A stretch of 64,000 nucleotides of DNA, taken from NCBI RefSeq assembly GCF_001552595.1, contig NZ_BCRM01000022.1, positions 1 through 64,000 on the forward strand, written 5' to 3'. Made by a program: the position numbers and the translations under genes. Position 1 is the stretch's first letter. Every line of letters starts with the position of its first letter. This stretch comes from Rhodococcus erythropolis NBRC 15567. Lineage in GTDB: Bacteria > Actinomycetota > Actinomycetes > Mycobacteriales > Mycobacteriaceae. Below, piece by piece: positions 1 through 8,151 of this stretch. Under the pieces are notes generated by a model. That model saw nothing but the letters and a program-made list of their open reading frames with translations, was not told the DNA's origin and made no database searches.

Positions 1-829
1 CCGTCAGTCGCGCATCGACGTCGTAGAGAACATCGACGACATTTCCGAAACGGCGAAGGGCAAATTCCGAAGCTTCGGCGAGCACTGGTACTCCGAAGAT
101 CACCCAGTCGTCGAAGCGGGAGGCAAGCTCGAGATAGTCGGCAGCCGAGGTCGAACCAGCGCACAGCACCTCGAAGTCGAACCAGACAACACCGTCTCGA
201 ATCGCCGAGCACTCCAATGTGCGTGTGCCTATCGTCAATTCGACACTTTCGCCCGAAGGCCACGTAATTCCCGAGCCGACGAGGAATTCCCCTGTCGCAA
301 AACGGTAGTCTCCGGCACCTGGCTGACCCGCCGTCCGATAGTCGACGGAGCCACCCAATTCGATCACCTCGAGAGTCCGCTCGATCAACTCGATCGACGG
401 AACGAACTGCTCGTGAAAAAGCGGATTCGGAAGAAGATCGGTCGGCGGGACATTGGACGTGACAACAACAGTCACACCTTTCGCGACGATTGTGTCGAGA
501 ACCCTTGCCATGAACATGGCGTCGGCGACGTCGTCGATGTGGAACTCGTCGAAACAGAGCACGCGGATTCCGTCGACGACGTGGTCCAGCGCCGCGCCCA
601 TCGACCCGAGTTCGTGCGCCCGAGAGTGCAGATCTGCAAAGAACCGATGAAAGTGAATGCGCCGCTTGCCGACTCGGATGCTCTCGTAGAACTCGTCCAT
701 GAGCATCGTCTTACCGCGGCCGACGCTACCCCAGAGGTAGATCCCTCCGCCGGCCTCACCGCCCGAGATTCGGGCCCGCAGTGCATCGAGGGCTTCATGT
801 GCCGCCAACTGCTCTTCGTCCAGTAACAT
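1..829 (-). CDS. zapE: ZapE/AFG1-family ATPase, 3' part cut off by window edge
   Basis: The minus-strand frame reads open from an ATG at 829 to the window edge, giving 276 visible residues. A Walker A motif GSVGRGKT lies at residues 34-41 and is preceded by the IYLW strand typical of the family. A Walker B segment VLCFDEFHIDD follows, then a sensor-like VVVTSNVPPTDL. This is the AFG1/ZapE family of P-loop ATPases, linked to cell division or respiratory-complex quality control in other bacteria; its role in actinobacteria is poorly defined. AGGAG sits 6 bases before the ATG, fixing the start. The C-terminus is outside the window. The gene is divergent from the TetR gene at 957. Confidence 0.85.
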   Translation of the reverse strand, partial: MLLDEEQLAAHEALDALRARISGGEAGGGIYLWGSVGRGKTMLMDEFYESIRVGKRRIHFHRFFADLHSRAHELGSMGAALDHVVDGIRVLCFDEFHIDDVADAMFMARVLDTIVAKGVTVVVTSNVPPTDLLPNPLFHEQFVPSIELIERTLEVIELGGSVDYRTAGQPGAGDYRFATGEFLVGSGITWPSGESVELTIGTRTLECSAIRDGVVWFDFEVLCAGSTSAADYLELASRFDDWVIFGVPVLAEASEFALRRFGNVVDVLYDVDARLT

Positions 830-956
830 GAGGCTCCTCTACATCTGTAGAGTCGAGGCTAGTGACCGAGGGCAAATCGAGTCAATGTGACCCTCACGAC
901 GCACCATCTGCAGCATGCAACTCCGGGAGCATGCAACATCGACAGCAAGGAACGAC

Positions 957-1523
957 ATGAAGCCCGATCGCAGAGCCCTCATTGCGGCGTCCGCCGTTAC
1001 GATCATCGCCGAGCAGGGCCCGCGTGCACTCACCCACCGGGCGGTTGATCAGTCCCTGGAACTTCCTGCCGGTTCGACGTCGTACTATTTCCGCACTCGC
1101 GAGTCACTTCTCGAAGCAACCGCATTGCACATCGTGCACCGGTCACGTTCGACTTTCGACGAACTCCGCGAGAGGCCCAGCGATCCTGCTGCCCTGACGG
1201 CCGAGTATCTCGACGATCTTCTCTCGCACCGCAGACACGAATTGATCGCGCGCTATGCACTACTCGTGGAAACTCCCCGAGATTCGGCATTGCACCAACT
1301 CCTCGAAGGCAGCGTGTTTTCGTTCGAGAAGGCAAGACCCGTCTTCGAAACCGTTGGCGTTGACGACCCTGACGTCTCCGCCGCAAATTTCCTGAGCCTG
1401 CTGGAGGGCTTGATCTTCGACTATTGTCTCGGATCACGTAGCCGGGACCCTCACTCCAGCGAGACCGTTCGGCAACTTCGGATCCCGATCGACATCTACC
1501 TTCGCGGAGTGGGGGTCATCTGA
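957..1523 (+). CDS. TetR/AcrR-family transcriptional regulator
   Basis: This 188-residue protein has a typical TetR N-terminal helix-turn-helix (about residues 20-55, with THRAVDQSLELPAGSTSYYF followed by a short basic helix) and a divergent all-helical ligand domain. An upstream in-frame ATG exists at 915, but the AAGGA at 946-951 points to 957. The neighbours are the divergent zapE and the convergent lipase gene ending at 1534, so the target is not obvious; autoregulation is the default for the family. The ligand is unknown. Confidence 0.8.
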   Translation: MKPDRRALIAASAVTIIAEQGPRALTHRAVDQSLELPAGSTSYYFRTRESLLEATALHIVHRSRSTFDELRERPSDPAALTAEYLDDLLSHRRHELIARYALLVETPRDSALHQLLEGSVFSFEKARPVFETVGVDDPDVSAANFLSLLEGLIFDYCLGSRSRDPHSSETVRQLRIPIDIYLRGVGVI

Positions 1524-1533
1524 AAGACCTCGG

Positions 1534-2694
1534 TCAGCAGAGGCTTCCGGTACAGGGTTGTCGACCAGAGAACAGCGCCGCGACAAAGGGAGTGCTGTCT
1601 GGAACCGAAGCCGGGACGGTTCCCAGATGATCAGTGGGATAGGTATGGAATGCAAAATCCACACCGTTGGCAGCGAGGTCGGCCGCGAACTTCAGTGTCA
1701 GCGGTGCCGGAACATCGATGTCCGACAACCCCTGACCGATGAAGAACGGGCGGTCGTATCCTGCGGTCGGCACAGTGAGCAGTTCACGCGCAGCCTCCAT
1801 GAATACTGGATTGTCCAGCGACTTCGTCAGCGCCTGCCCGAGTGTGACGGTTCCGTACTTCGTGCGCGCCTCGGTGTAGCACAGGTTGTTCTCGACGTCG
1901 TCGAGGATGGTCTTGCCGAGCGGGGTCAGATACGAGTCGATGTCGATGTCCGGCCGCGAAGCACGCAGTCCGTCAAGAACGTTCGCGATGTAGACCGTCG
2001 TACCCTTGAGCGGAAGCGCCGGGAAAGCCGGACCACCGAGCGGTAGAAGATTTTCGATGTTCGAGGGGACACCAGTGGCGACAGCGCCGCGGTAGTCCAA
2101 CTCCGGCGCGTAATCAGTGGCAAGCGAAGCGGTGAACATAGTCGCCTGCCCACCCTGCGACTGTCCCATCGCAACCCATTCGCTCGACAGGTCGTCGTCG
2201 ACCGCACGAGCGGCACGCACCATGTCCACAACGCTGTGTGCAGCGGAACGACCGTCGAGATACGGGTGAACACCAGGTGTTCCGAGCCCCACGTAGTCGG
2301 TCGTCACCACCGCGTATCCCTGCTCCAGCCAGTGACCCAGATGTGTCGCAGTCCGTTCGAGTGGAACACTGCTGCTCGGCGCACACCGATCCGCGACACC
2401 CACCGTTCCGTGCGCATAGGAGATGACCGGCCAACCACCCTCGGGCGGAGATCCCTCTGGGCGATACACCACACCGGTACTCGTCATCGGCGCATCCTTC
2501 GGGCCCGTCGACCAGTACGTCACCTTTGTTGCGCTCACGGCACCCGGGATCACCCGATCGGGACCGAGTAACTCCCGACTCACGACAGCACCCGGAGCAT
2601 CATTCGGTTCCGCTCCAGCCGGCGCCGCAACTGTCAACGCCACCAATGCACTCGCACTCAGCCCGACGAGCGTCCTACCCAGTCGCTTACTCAC
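1534..2694 (-). CDS. Secreted lipase/esterase, alpha/beta hydrolase (LIP family)
   Basis: The 386-residue product begins with a Sec signal peptide with probable cleavage after ALA-type residue 28 (PAGA). The mature protein is an alpha/beta hydrolase with an oxyanion region SYAHGT (about 92-97) and a nucleophile elbow GQSQGG at 177-182 (Ser179). A late Asp in GLSDIDVP and a His in PTDHLGT probably complete the triad. Length and motif order match the secretory lipase family (Pfam LIP), whose members cleave triacylglycerols or related esters outside the cell. The GTG start at 2694 is preceded by TAGGAGAAG at good spacing. It is transcribed alone. The exact substrate cannot be read from the sequence. 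Confidence 0.82.
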   Translation of the reverse strand: MSKRLGRTLVGLSASALVALTVAAPAGAEPNDAPGAVVSRELLGPDRVIPGAVSATKVTYWSTGPKDAPMTSTGVVYRPEGSPPEGGWPVISYAHGTVGVADRCAPSSSVPLERTATHLGHWLEQGYAVVTTDYVGLGTPGVHPYLDGRSAAHSVVDMVRAARAVDDDLSSEWVAMGQSQGGQATMFTASLATDYAPELDYRGAVATGVPSNIENLLPLGGPAFPALPLKGTTVYIANVLDGLRASRPDIDIDSYLTPLGKTILDDVENNLCYTEARTKYGTVTLGQALTKSLDNPVFMEAARELLTVPTAGYDRPFFIGQGLSDIDVPAPLTLKFAADLAANGVDFAFHTYPTDHLGTVPASVPDSTPFVAALFSGRQPCTGSLC

Positions 2695-2901
2695 GTACTT
2701 CTCCTACGATTGCGGTGACGGTGCATCTGTGGTGATCGGCCCCACATCAGCCGATCGAGTTCAGACCATAGAACAGCCTTACCAATTGGTCAACCTAGAT
2801 TCCCACTCCGCATCTACCGTCGTGACACGCCTGCTCGGGTAGGGTGGCGGTGTTCGATACGTGCAGGTCCCAGCGAGATCAGGAGGCCGAAAGGCTCTCT
2901 C

Positions 2902-3696
2902 ATGTCAGCACCTGATCTCCCGACCTTCTCTGCTTCGCAGCAGAAGTCGGTGGCCGCGATTCTCCGAGCAGCAGGTTGCGTATTCGCCGAAGACGAGGCT
3001 CGCCTACTTCTTCACACCGCACGCTCTCTCGATGAACTCGACGCGATGGTCGACCGACGAGTTGCCGGCGAACCACTCGAACCTGTCCTCGGATGGGTCG
3101 AGTTCTGCGGCTTGCGTATTCACATCGACTCTGGAGTCTTCGTCCCACGCCGGCGCACCGAGTTCCTCGCCCGGCAGGCCTGCTCACTCGTCGTCTCGGG
3201 AAGCGTCGTCGTCGACATGTGTTGTGGCTCAGGAGCTGTCGGTACCGTCCTGCAGTCGACGCTCGATGCCGTCGATTTGTACGCGGTAGATGTGGAACCA
3301 GCCGCGGTGCGGTGCGCTCGCCGAAACATCACACCGCCCGAGCGCGTACTCGAAGGCGATCTCTTCGAACCACTACCAACGGAATTACTCGGTCGCGTGG
3401 ATGTCGTCGTTGCCAATGCACCTTACGTCCCCACCGATTCGATCAGGCTGATGCCGCCCGAAGCCCGTCTTCACGAACCGCTGGTCTCGTTGGACGGCGG
3501 CACCGACGGACTGGACCTGCAGCGACGCATCATCGCGGACGCTGCGCCGTGGCTACGACCGGGTGGCTGTCTTCTCGTCGAGACGAGTACGGAGCAGGTC
3601 GAAATGACTGTTGAAACATTCACTCGGGGAGGTTTTCTCACTCGAGTGGCAACCTACAGTGAGACCGCCTCGACCGTGGTGATCGGTCAGTGTTGA
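2902..3696 (+). CDS. PrmC/HemK-related SAM-dependent methyltransferase
   Basis: This 264-residue protein has the PrmC layout: a helical N-terminal domain, then a Rossmann methyltransferase domain with a SAM-binding segment VVDMCCGSGAVG at about residues 103-114. The catalytic tetrapeptide is NAPY at 172-175 instead of the NPPY of true release-factor glutamine methyltransferases. This matches the PrmC-related group annotated as putative protein N5-glutamine methyltransferases, whose substrate is not established. The ATG at 2902 is preceded by an AAAGG. The 3' end overlaps the convergent TetR gene by 10 bases. Confidence 0.75.
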   Translation: MSAPDLPTFSASQQKSVAAILRAAGCVFAEDEARLLLHTARSLDELDAMVDRRVAGEPLEPVLGWVEFCGLRIHIDSGVFVPRRRTEFLARQACSLVVSGSVVVDMCCGSGAVGTVLQSTLDAVDLYAVDVEPAAVRCARRNITPPERVLEGDLFEPLPTELLGRVDVVVANAPYVPTDSIRLMPPEARLHEPLVSLDGGTDGLDLQRRIIADAAPWLRPGGCLLVETSTEQVEMTVETFTRGGFLTRVATYSETASTVVIGQC

Positions 3697-4316
3697 AGGC
3701 GATCGGATCCTGGCGTGGACCACTCCCGAGCGCGGGCGGCAAAGCCGTCGACAAAAAGCCCGAACGCACGATCGACGCGGGCCCGGTCCCCAGTGGCCAG
3801 AAGATCCATCGACAGACCCCGCATTTGCGAGAGCAACAGAGTAGCGACAGAGGCAACATCGTCCTCGGGGCAACCCGCTTGTCGTAGACCGGCTTCCAGT
3901 GCCTCGATCCAATCGCCTACAAAACGGTCCAGGAACCGTCCGTAGCGTTCGCGGTCGCCGAGCGCGAGGGCGTAAATCTCGACCATCACTCGGAACCGCG
4001 GCAGGACCTCCGGCGTCGTACGTTCGGTCCACCACGCGGTCAGCACTGCCGCCGGATCGACCCCCGGTTTCATCGGAACCGCAATCGGAATGGACTCACC
4101 ACGCATGTTCTCGATGACCTCGGAGAGCAGGTTCTCCTTGCTCTCGAAATGGTTGAGCAACGACGCATGCGACACACCTACGGCCTTGGCGAGCTGCCTC
4201 ACCGTCAGTTCCCCGACACCGTTGTCGATGACGTAGCGGGTCAGCGCGTCGAGCAACTCCTCACGTCGCCCGGCGTATCTCAGGCTGCGTTTGTCGATGC
4301 GTTCGGGCTCCGGCAC
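3687..4316 (-). CDS. TetR-family regulator of the adjacent ABC transporter (probable)
   Basis: A 209-residue TetR-type regulator with a clear N-terminal HTH (GVGELTVRQLAKAVGVSHAS then LLNHFESKENLL, about residues 33-65). It lies 30 bases downstream of the ABC permease gene on the same strand and is likely cotranscribed as ATPase-permease-regulator. This arrangement is typical of drug-efflux ABC systems that are repressed by a local TetR protein. The start is GTG at 4316. No operator could be identified by eye upstream of the ATPase gene. Confidence 0.78.
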   Translation of the reverse strand: MPEPERIDKRSLRYAGRREELLDALTRYVIDNGVGELTVRQLAKAVGVSHASLLNHFESKENLLSEVIENMRGESIPIAVPMKPGVDPAAVLTAWWTERTTPEVLPRFRVMVEIYALALGDRERYGRFLDRFVGDWIEALEAGLRQAGCPEDDVASVATLLLSQMRGLSMDLLATGDRARVDRAFGLFVDGFAARAREWSTPGSDRLQH

Positions 4317-4346
4317 ATACCCACCCTACCGGCCGGAATCACCAGG

Positions 4347-5147
4347 TCAGCGGCTGACTGCCTTCTGATACCGACGAATAGCGAACGGCACGAAGACGAT
4401 CAGCAAACCGAAAGTCCACAACAGCGACGCGATGACCGGATTCTGCAGTGGCCACGCATCCGGAACCGTCATCGCAGGATTGGTATTGCCGAACAGTTCA
4501 CGCACCGCCTGAGTCACCGCCGACACCGGATTCCATTCGGCGATCACTTTGAGCGGGCCGGGAAGATTGGTGGTCTCGACAAAAGTGTTCGCGATGAACG
4601 ACAGCGGAAAGATGACGATGAAACTCGCGTTGTTGAACACTTCCGGCGTGCGGATCCAAAGCCCGACGACAGCCATGACCCATGACAATGCGTACGCGAA
4701 GAACAGAAGCAGCGCATAACCGGCCACCGCCTCGAGGAAGCTGGAATGGATGCGCCACCCCACCAGAAGACCGGTCAACGACATGACCACCAAGCTGATG
4801 ACGTTGATCAACACGTCACTCGATGTTCGGCCGGTCAGCACGGCAGACGGAGCCATGGGCAGCGATCGAAATCTGTCGATGATTCCTTTCTGAATGTCTT
4901 CGACCATCCCCAAACCAGTCCAGGTAGCACCGAATATGACCGTCTGCGTGAAGATTCCGGCGATCAGGAACTCTCGATACGACGTGCCCGGGACGGAGAT
5001 CGCGCTGCCGAACACGTATGCGAACAAGAGCACGAACATGATCGGCGACAAAGTGGTGAACACCAGCAGATCCGGAACGCGCTTGATCTTGATCAAGTTT
5101 CGCCTGGCGATGGTCAAACCGTCTTCGAGCGCCATCTGCACGGTCAT
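4347..5147 (-). CDS. ABC-2 type transporter permease (DrrB-like)
   Basis: The 266-residue membrane protein has six predicted hydrophobic segments and the ABC-2 permease pattern, including the early LLFAYVFGSAI segment and the C-terminal EWNPVSAVTQAVREL segment seen in DrrB-type exporters. Its ATG overlaps the stop of the ATPase gene (ATGA at 5144-5147), which indicates translational coupling. With the ATPase it would form a 2+2 exporter for a drug, pigment or lipid. The substrate is not deducible. Confidence 0.85.
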   Translation of the reverse strand: MTVQMALEDGLTIARRNLIKIKRVPDLLVFTTLSPIMFVLLFAYVFGSAISVPGTSYREFLIAGIFTQTVIFGATWTGLGMVEDIQKGIIDRFRSLPMAPSAVLTGRTSSDVLINVISLVVMSLTGLLVGWRIHSSFLEAVAGYALLLFFAYALSWVMAVVGLWIRTPEVFNNASFIVIFPLSFIANTFVETTNLPGPLKVIAEWNPVSAVTQAVRELFGNTNPAMTVPDAWPLQNPVIASLLWTFGLLIVFVPFAIRRYQKAVSR

Positions 5148-6100
5148 TTCTGATCCTCCAGTTCAGCCTGGTGCCCGGTCAGTGTGAGAAAGACATCGTC
5201 GAGAGTGGGCCGGCGCAGACCGACGTCGAACACCCGAATGCCTCGTGCCGACAGGAGATTCAGCGCTGCGACCAACGCATCGGTACCGTCGTCGACAGGA
5301 ACGGTGACGCGACGGACATTCTCCTGAACCTGAATATCCCCCACGGCAAGCGAGCGCAATTCCTCTCGGACGATGTCGAGATGCTCGACCTCGTGCACAC
5401 TCAGTTCGATGCGCTCACCCCCGACCCGCGCCTTCAGTTGATCTGCAGTACCGCGCGCGATGACCGAGCCGCGGTCGATGACGGCGATCTGGTCGGCCAA
5501 CCTCTCGGCTTCCTCCATGTATTGCGTCGTGAGCAACAGCGTGGTCCCCTGCGCCACCAACCCTTCGATGACATCCCAGAGGCCGAGTCGCGCACGAGGA
5601 TCGAGGCCGGTGGTCGGCTCGTCCAGAAACAACACCTGCGGCCGAGCAACCAATGCGCCGGCCAGATCGAGACGTCGCCGCATTCCGCCGGAATAGCCCT
5701 TGACCGGCCGATCTCCAGCCTCGACGAGATCGAACTGCTCGAGCAATTCACGCGCTCGGGCCTTACTACTTCGGGCACCGAGGTGATACAGCCTCCCGAC
5801 CATGTCCAAGTTCTCATAGCCCGTCAGGTACTCGTCGACCGCGGCATACTGACCCGAAGCACCGATCTTGGACCGCAACGCCCGCGCATCCTCGACCACG
5901 TCCAGTCCGGCAACCTTGGCGCGTCCACCGTCCGGAATGAGCAGCGTCGTGAATATCCTTACCGCAGTGGTTTTTCCGGCGCCGTTGGGACCCAATAGAG
6001 CCATCACCGAACCCTCGCGCACTTCCAGGTCGATGCCGTCCAATGCCGTGACGTCGCCGTACTTCTTGACCAGCCCCTCGGCCACAATCGCTTCGGTCAT
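5144..6100 (-). CDS. ABC transporter ATP-binding protein (DrrA-like)
   Basis: This 318-residue ATPase has Walker A GPNGAGKT at 37-44, a signature SGGMRRRLDLAGAL, and Walker B VLFLDEPTTGLDP. A DrrA-type C-terminal extension ends with PTLDDVFLTLTG. The open frame extends further upstream to 6271, but the ATG at 6100 follows GGGAGGG and starts the conserved domain, so it is preferred. It is the first gene of a three-gene operon with the permease and the TetR regulator. This family exports hydrophobic drugs such as daunorubicin analogues or cell-envelope lipids. Confidence 0.87.
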   Translation of the reverse strand: MTEAIVAEGLVKKYGDVTALDGIDLEVREGSVMALLGPNGAGKTTAVRIFTTLLIPDGGRAKVAGLDVVEDARALRSKIGASGQYAAVDEYLTGYENLDMVGRLYHLGARSSKARARELLEQFDLVEAGDRPVKGYSGGMRRRLDLAGALVARPQVLFLDEPTTGLDPRARLGLWDVIEGLVAQGTTLLLTTQYMEEAERLADQIAVIDRGSVIARGTADQLKARVGGERIELSVHEVEHLDIVREELRSLAVGDIQVQENVRRVTVPVDDGTDALVAALNLLSARGIRVFDVGLRRPTLDDVFLTLTGHQAELEDQK

Positions 6101-6540
6101 GAGCCCTCCCGCATCGGTAATCCGTCGGTAGTCCGTTCCCCAGTGTGACCCAGGAGGCCGACACATTCCAGGATTTTTCGTCAGTTGCCCGGCTGCAATC
6201 ACCTCCCTGGTTTCGCCGGTGCCTTTCGGCCACGAGGTACGGAACAGACCACACGTCCCAGTCCTGTCCAATACAGCCGATAAATTTCACCGACCTTTCG
6301 ACGGATATATACCGGAAAGAAAAACCCGAAATTCTTGAACAAAGACCGCTTTCAGGTATTCATGATGAACGCGGCAGCGTTACACTCGTACAGCAAGTGA
6401 CACTCGGGCCGGTGACGGTTGACTTATGGTGTCGAATCTCGAATTACAAATCAGACAGAGGCCGAAAAGAATTGAATCACCGATTCAGCGCACGCGGGGA
6501 AGACTCACACTTCGGGGGATCGAGAAAGGCTGACTGTGCC
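6101..6540. other. 440-base intergenic region, partly AT-rich
   Basis: This region lies between the divergent ABC operon and the GH71-like gene. The half nearest the glucanase (about 6280-6480) is visibly more AT-rich than its surroundings, as expected for promoter DNA. A TTGACT at 6419-6424 is the best -35 candidate, but no convincing -10 follows at the right distance. An open frame crosses this region in phase with the glucanase, but it lacks a plausible ribosome site and its composition is not coding-like. No RNA gene, repeat or hairpin was recognised. Confidence 0.4.
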
Positions 6541-8103
6541 ATGAGTATCAGAACTCGATACATCCGAACTCCGTGGATCCGAAAAACGGCGAAATATTCC
6601 TTCGAGACCATCTGCTTCACCCTGGCCGTGATTGTCGCGGCCGCACTGATCGCCGCGTACAACACACAACCACGCTCCGCGCCGACGTACACGCCGGCCT
6701 CGTTCTCGGCTAATCCTGAATCTGCAGCGCTGCCCTTCGACATTCCACCCAAGTCAGCACTGAACGGAAAGTTGGTTTTCGCTCACTACTTCCCGCCCTA
6801 TCCGGTTTCGATCGACAATGCGAATCCGTCTGGCGATTACTATGCGACACAATATCTTACGGTCAACGGCGAGAACAACAAACACGTTCGCTACGGAGGA
6901 TTCCTCCGCGATCGGCCGACACCGCGGCAACCCATCGCCGATACGCAGTGGCGCCAACGCGACCTCGAAAACGAAGTTCGTTCGGCAATCGCCGCGGGCA
7001 TCGACGGATTCTCCGTCGACATCATCGCCAAGGCAACCGACACCAGTTGGTGGGGTTCCACCGTGCCCACCGCCCTGATCAAAGCGGCCGCAGCAGTCGA
7101 TCCGAATTTCAAGATCATGCTCATGCCTGATATGAACGGCGCGTTCAAAAACATGACCGCAGCTCAAATGGCAGCAGAGATGAAACCGTATTCGACCATG
7201 GCATCATCGTTCAAATTGAACGACGGACGGCTCGTGATATCTCCATTCCTTGCCGAAAACAAGACTGCGGGCTGGTGGTCGGAGTTCATCACTCTTATGA
7301 AGAATTCTTACGGCATAAATGTGGCATTTGTTCCGGTTTTCCTCGACGCTGCAGCCAACCGGAATTCTTTTGCATCGATCAGCTACGGGATGTCGAATTG
7401 GGGTAATCGAAATCCGGCAGGAAATCCGCTCTCGGGATCGAACCCGAACTCTCCGATGGGACTTGCCGCTGCCGCTCACTCCTTGGGAAAGATATGGATG
7501 CAACCAGTCGCCTTCCAAGATGTTCGTCCAAGTCAGTCGATCTACGACGAGGCACAGAATTCACAGAATCTGCAGAACATGTGGCAGATTGCGATTGCGT
7601 CCAACAGCGAATGGGTACAGCTCGTCACCTGGAACGACTACAGCGAGGGAACGTCGTTCGCGCCCAGCGTCGGCCATGGGCGTGCGTTGCTCGACATGAG
7701 TTCCTACGGGTTGTACAGCTTTCGCACCGGCGCCTCACCCGCGATTGTTCGCGACACCGCGTATCTCATCTACCGCAATCAGTCGGCCTCCGCGGTCCCC
7801 GTCAATCGCTCTGCTGCCCCTATGACACTGCGCCAATGGTCATCCCCCGCTCGAGATACCGTCGAAGTCCTTTCCTTCTTGACGGCGCCGGCGGTCGTCA
7901 AAGTGACGGTGGGAACCACGACAACCACCTGCAATGCCCCGGCCGGGATGAGCAGCTGCATAGCACCGTTGAAAGTAGGTTCGATCAAGGCTTCTGTCGT
8001 TCGCGGCACTACCGAGGTGTCCCGGGTGAGTTCGCACGCTGCGGTAACGGCCACCCCGTACAACCAGAATCTCGAGTACCTGGTTGATTCCAGTCGAAGA
8101 TAA
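6541..8103 (+). CDS. Exported GH71-like glycoside hydrolase (alpha-1,3-glucanase type)
   Basis: The 520-residue protein starts with a signal-anchor or signal peptide (hydrophobic stretch about residues 21-38). The catalytic region follows the GH71 pattern: LVFAHYFPPYP near residue 79, AIAAGIDGFSVDII near 152 with a candidate acidic residue, MLMPDMNG, and a late VTWNDYSEGT. The last 100 or so residues look like a separate beta-sandwich. GH71 enzymes cleave alpha-1,3-glucan (mutan) of fungal walls or biofilms; the substrate here is inferred. The start is chosen at ATG 6541, where the signal sequence begins, with GAGAAAGG some 15 bases upstream, a rather long gap. Confidence 0.68.
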   Translation: MSIRTRYIRTPWIRKTAKYSFETICFTLAVIVAAALIAAYNTQPRSAPTYTPASFSANPESAALPFDIPPKSALNGKLVFAHYFPPYPVSIDNANPSGDYYATQYLTVNGENNKHVRYGGFLRDRPTPRQPIADTQWRQRDLENEVRSAIAAGIDGFSVDIIAKATDTSWWGSTVPTALIKAAAAVDPNFKIMLMPDMNGAFKNMTAAQMAAEMKPYSTMASSFKLNDGRLVISPFLAENKTAGWWSEFITLMKNSYGINVAFVPVFLDAAANRNSFASISYGMSNWGNRNPAGNPLSGSNPNSPMGLAAAAHSLGKIWMQPVAFQDVRPSQSIYDEAQNSQNLQNMWQIAIASNSEWVQLVTWNDYSEGTSFAPSVGHGRALLDMSSYGLYSFRTGASPAIVRDTAYLIYRNQSASAVPVNRSAAPMTLRQWSSPARDTVEVLSFLTAPAVVKVTVGTTTTTCNAPAGMSSCIAPLKVGSIKASVVRGTTEVSRVSSHAAVTATPYNQNLEYLVDSSRR

Positions 8104-8111
8104 CGGTGACG

Positions 8112-8151
8112 ACGAAGATCGGGTGAGTCCGTCGACTCACCCGATCTTCGT
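8112..8151. terminator. Bidirectional terminator with 18-bp perfect stem
   Basis: The arms at 8112-8129 (ACGAAGATCGGGTGAGTC) and 8134-8151 are perfect complements around a CGTC loop. It separates the convergent glucanase and MFS genes. The last codons and stop of the MFS gene (stop at 8137-8139) lie inside the 3' arm, so the terminator overlaps coding sequence. No long T tract follows on either strand. Confidence 0.8.
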
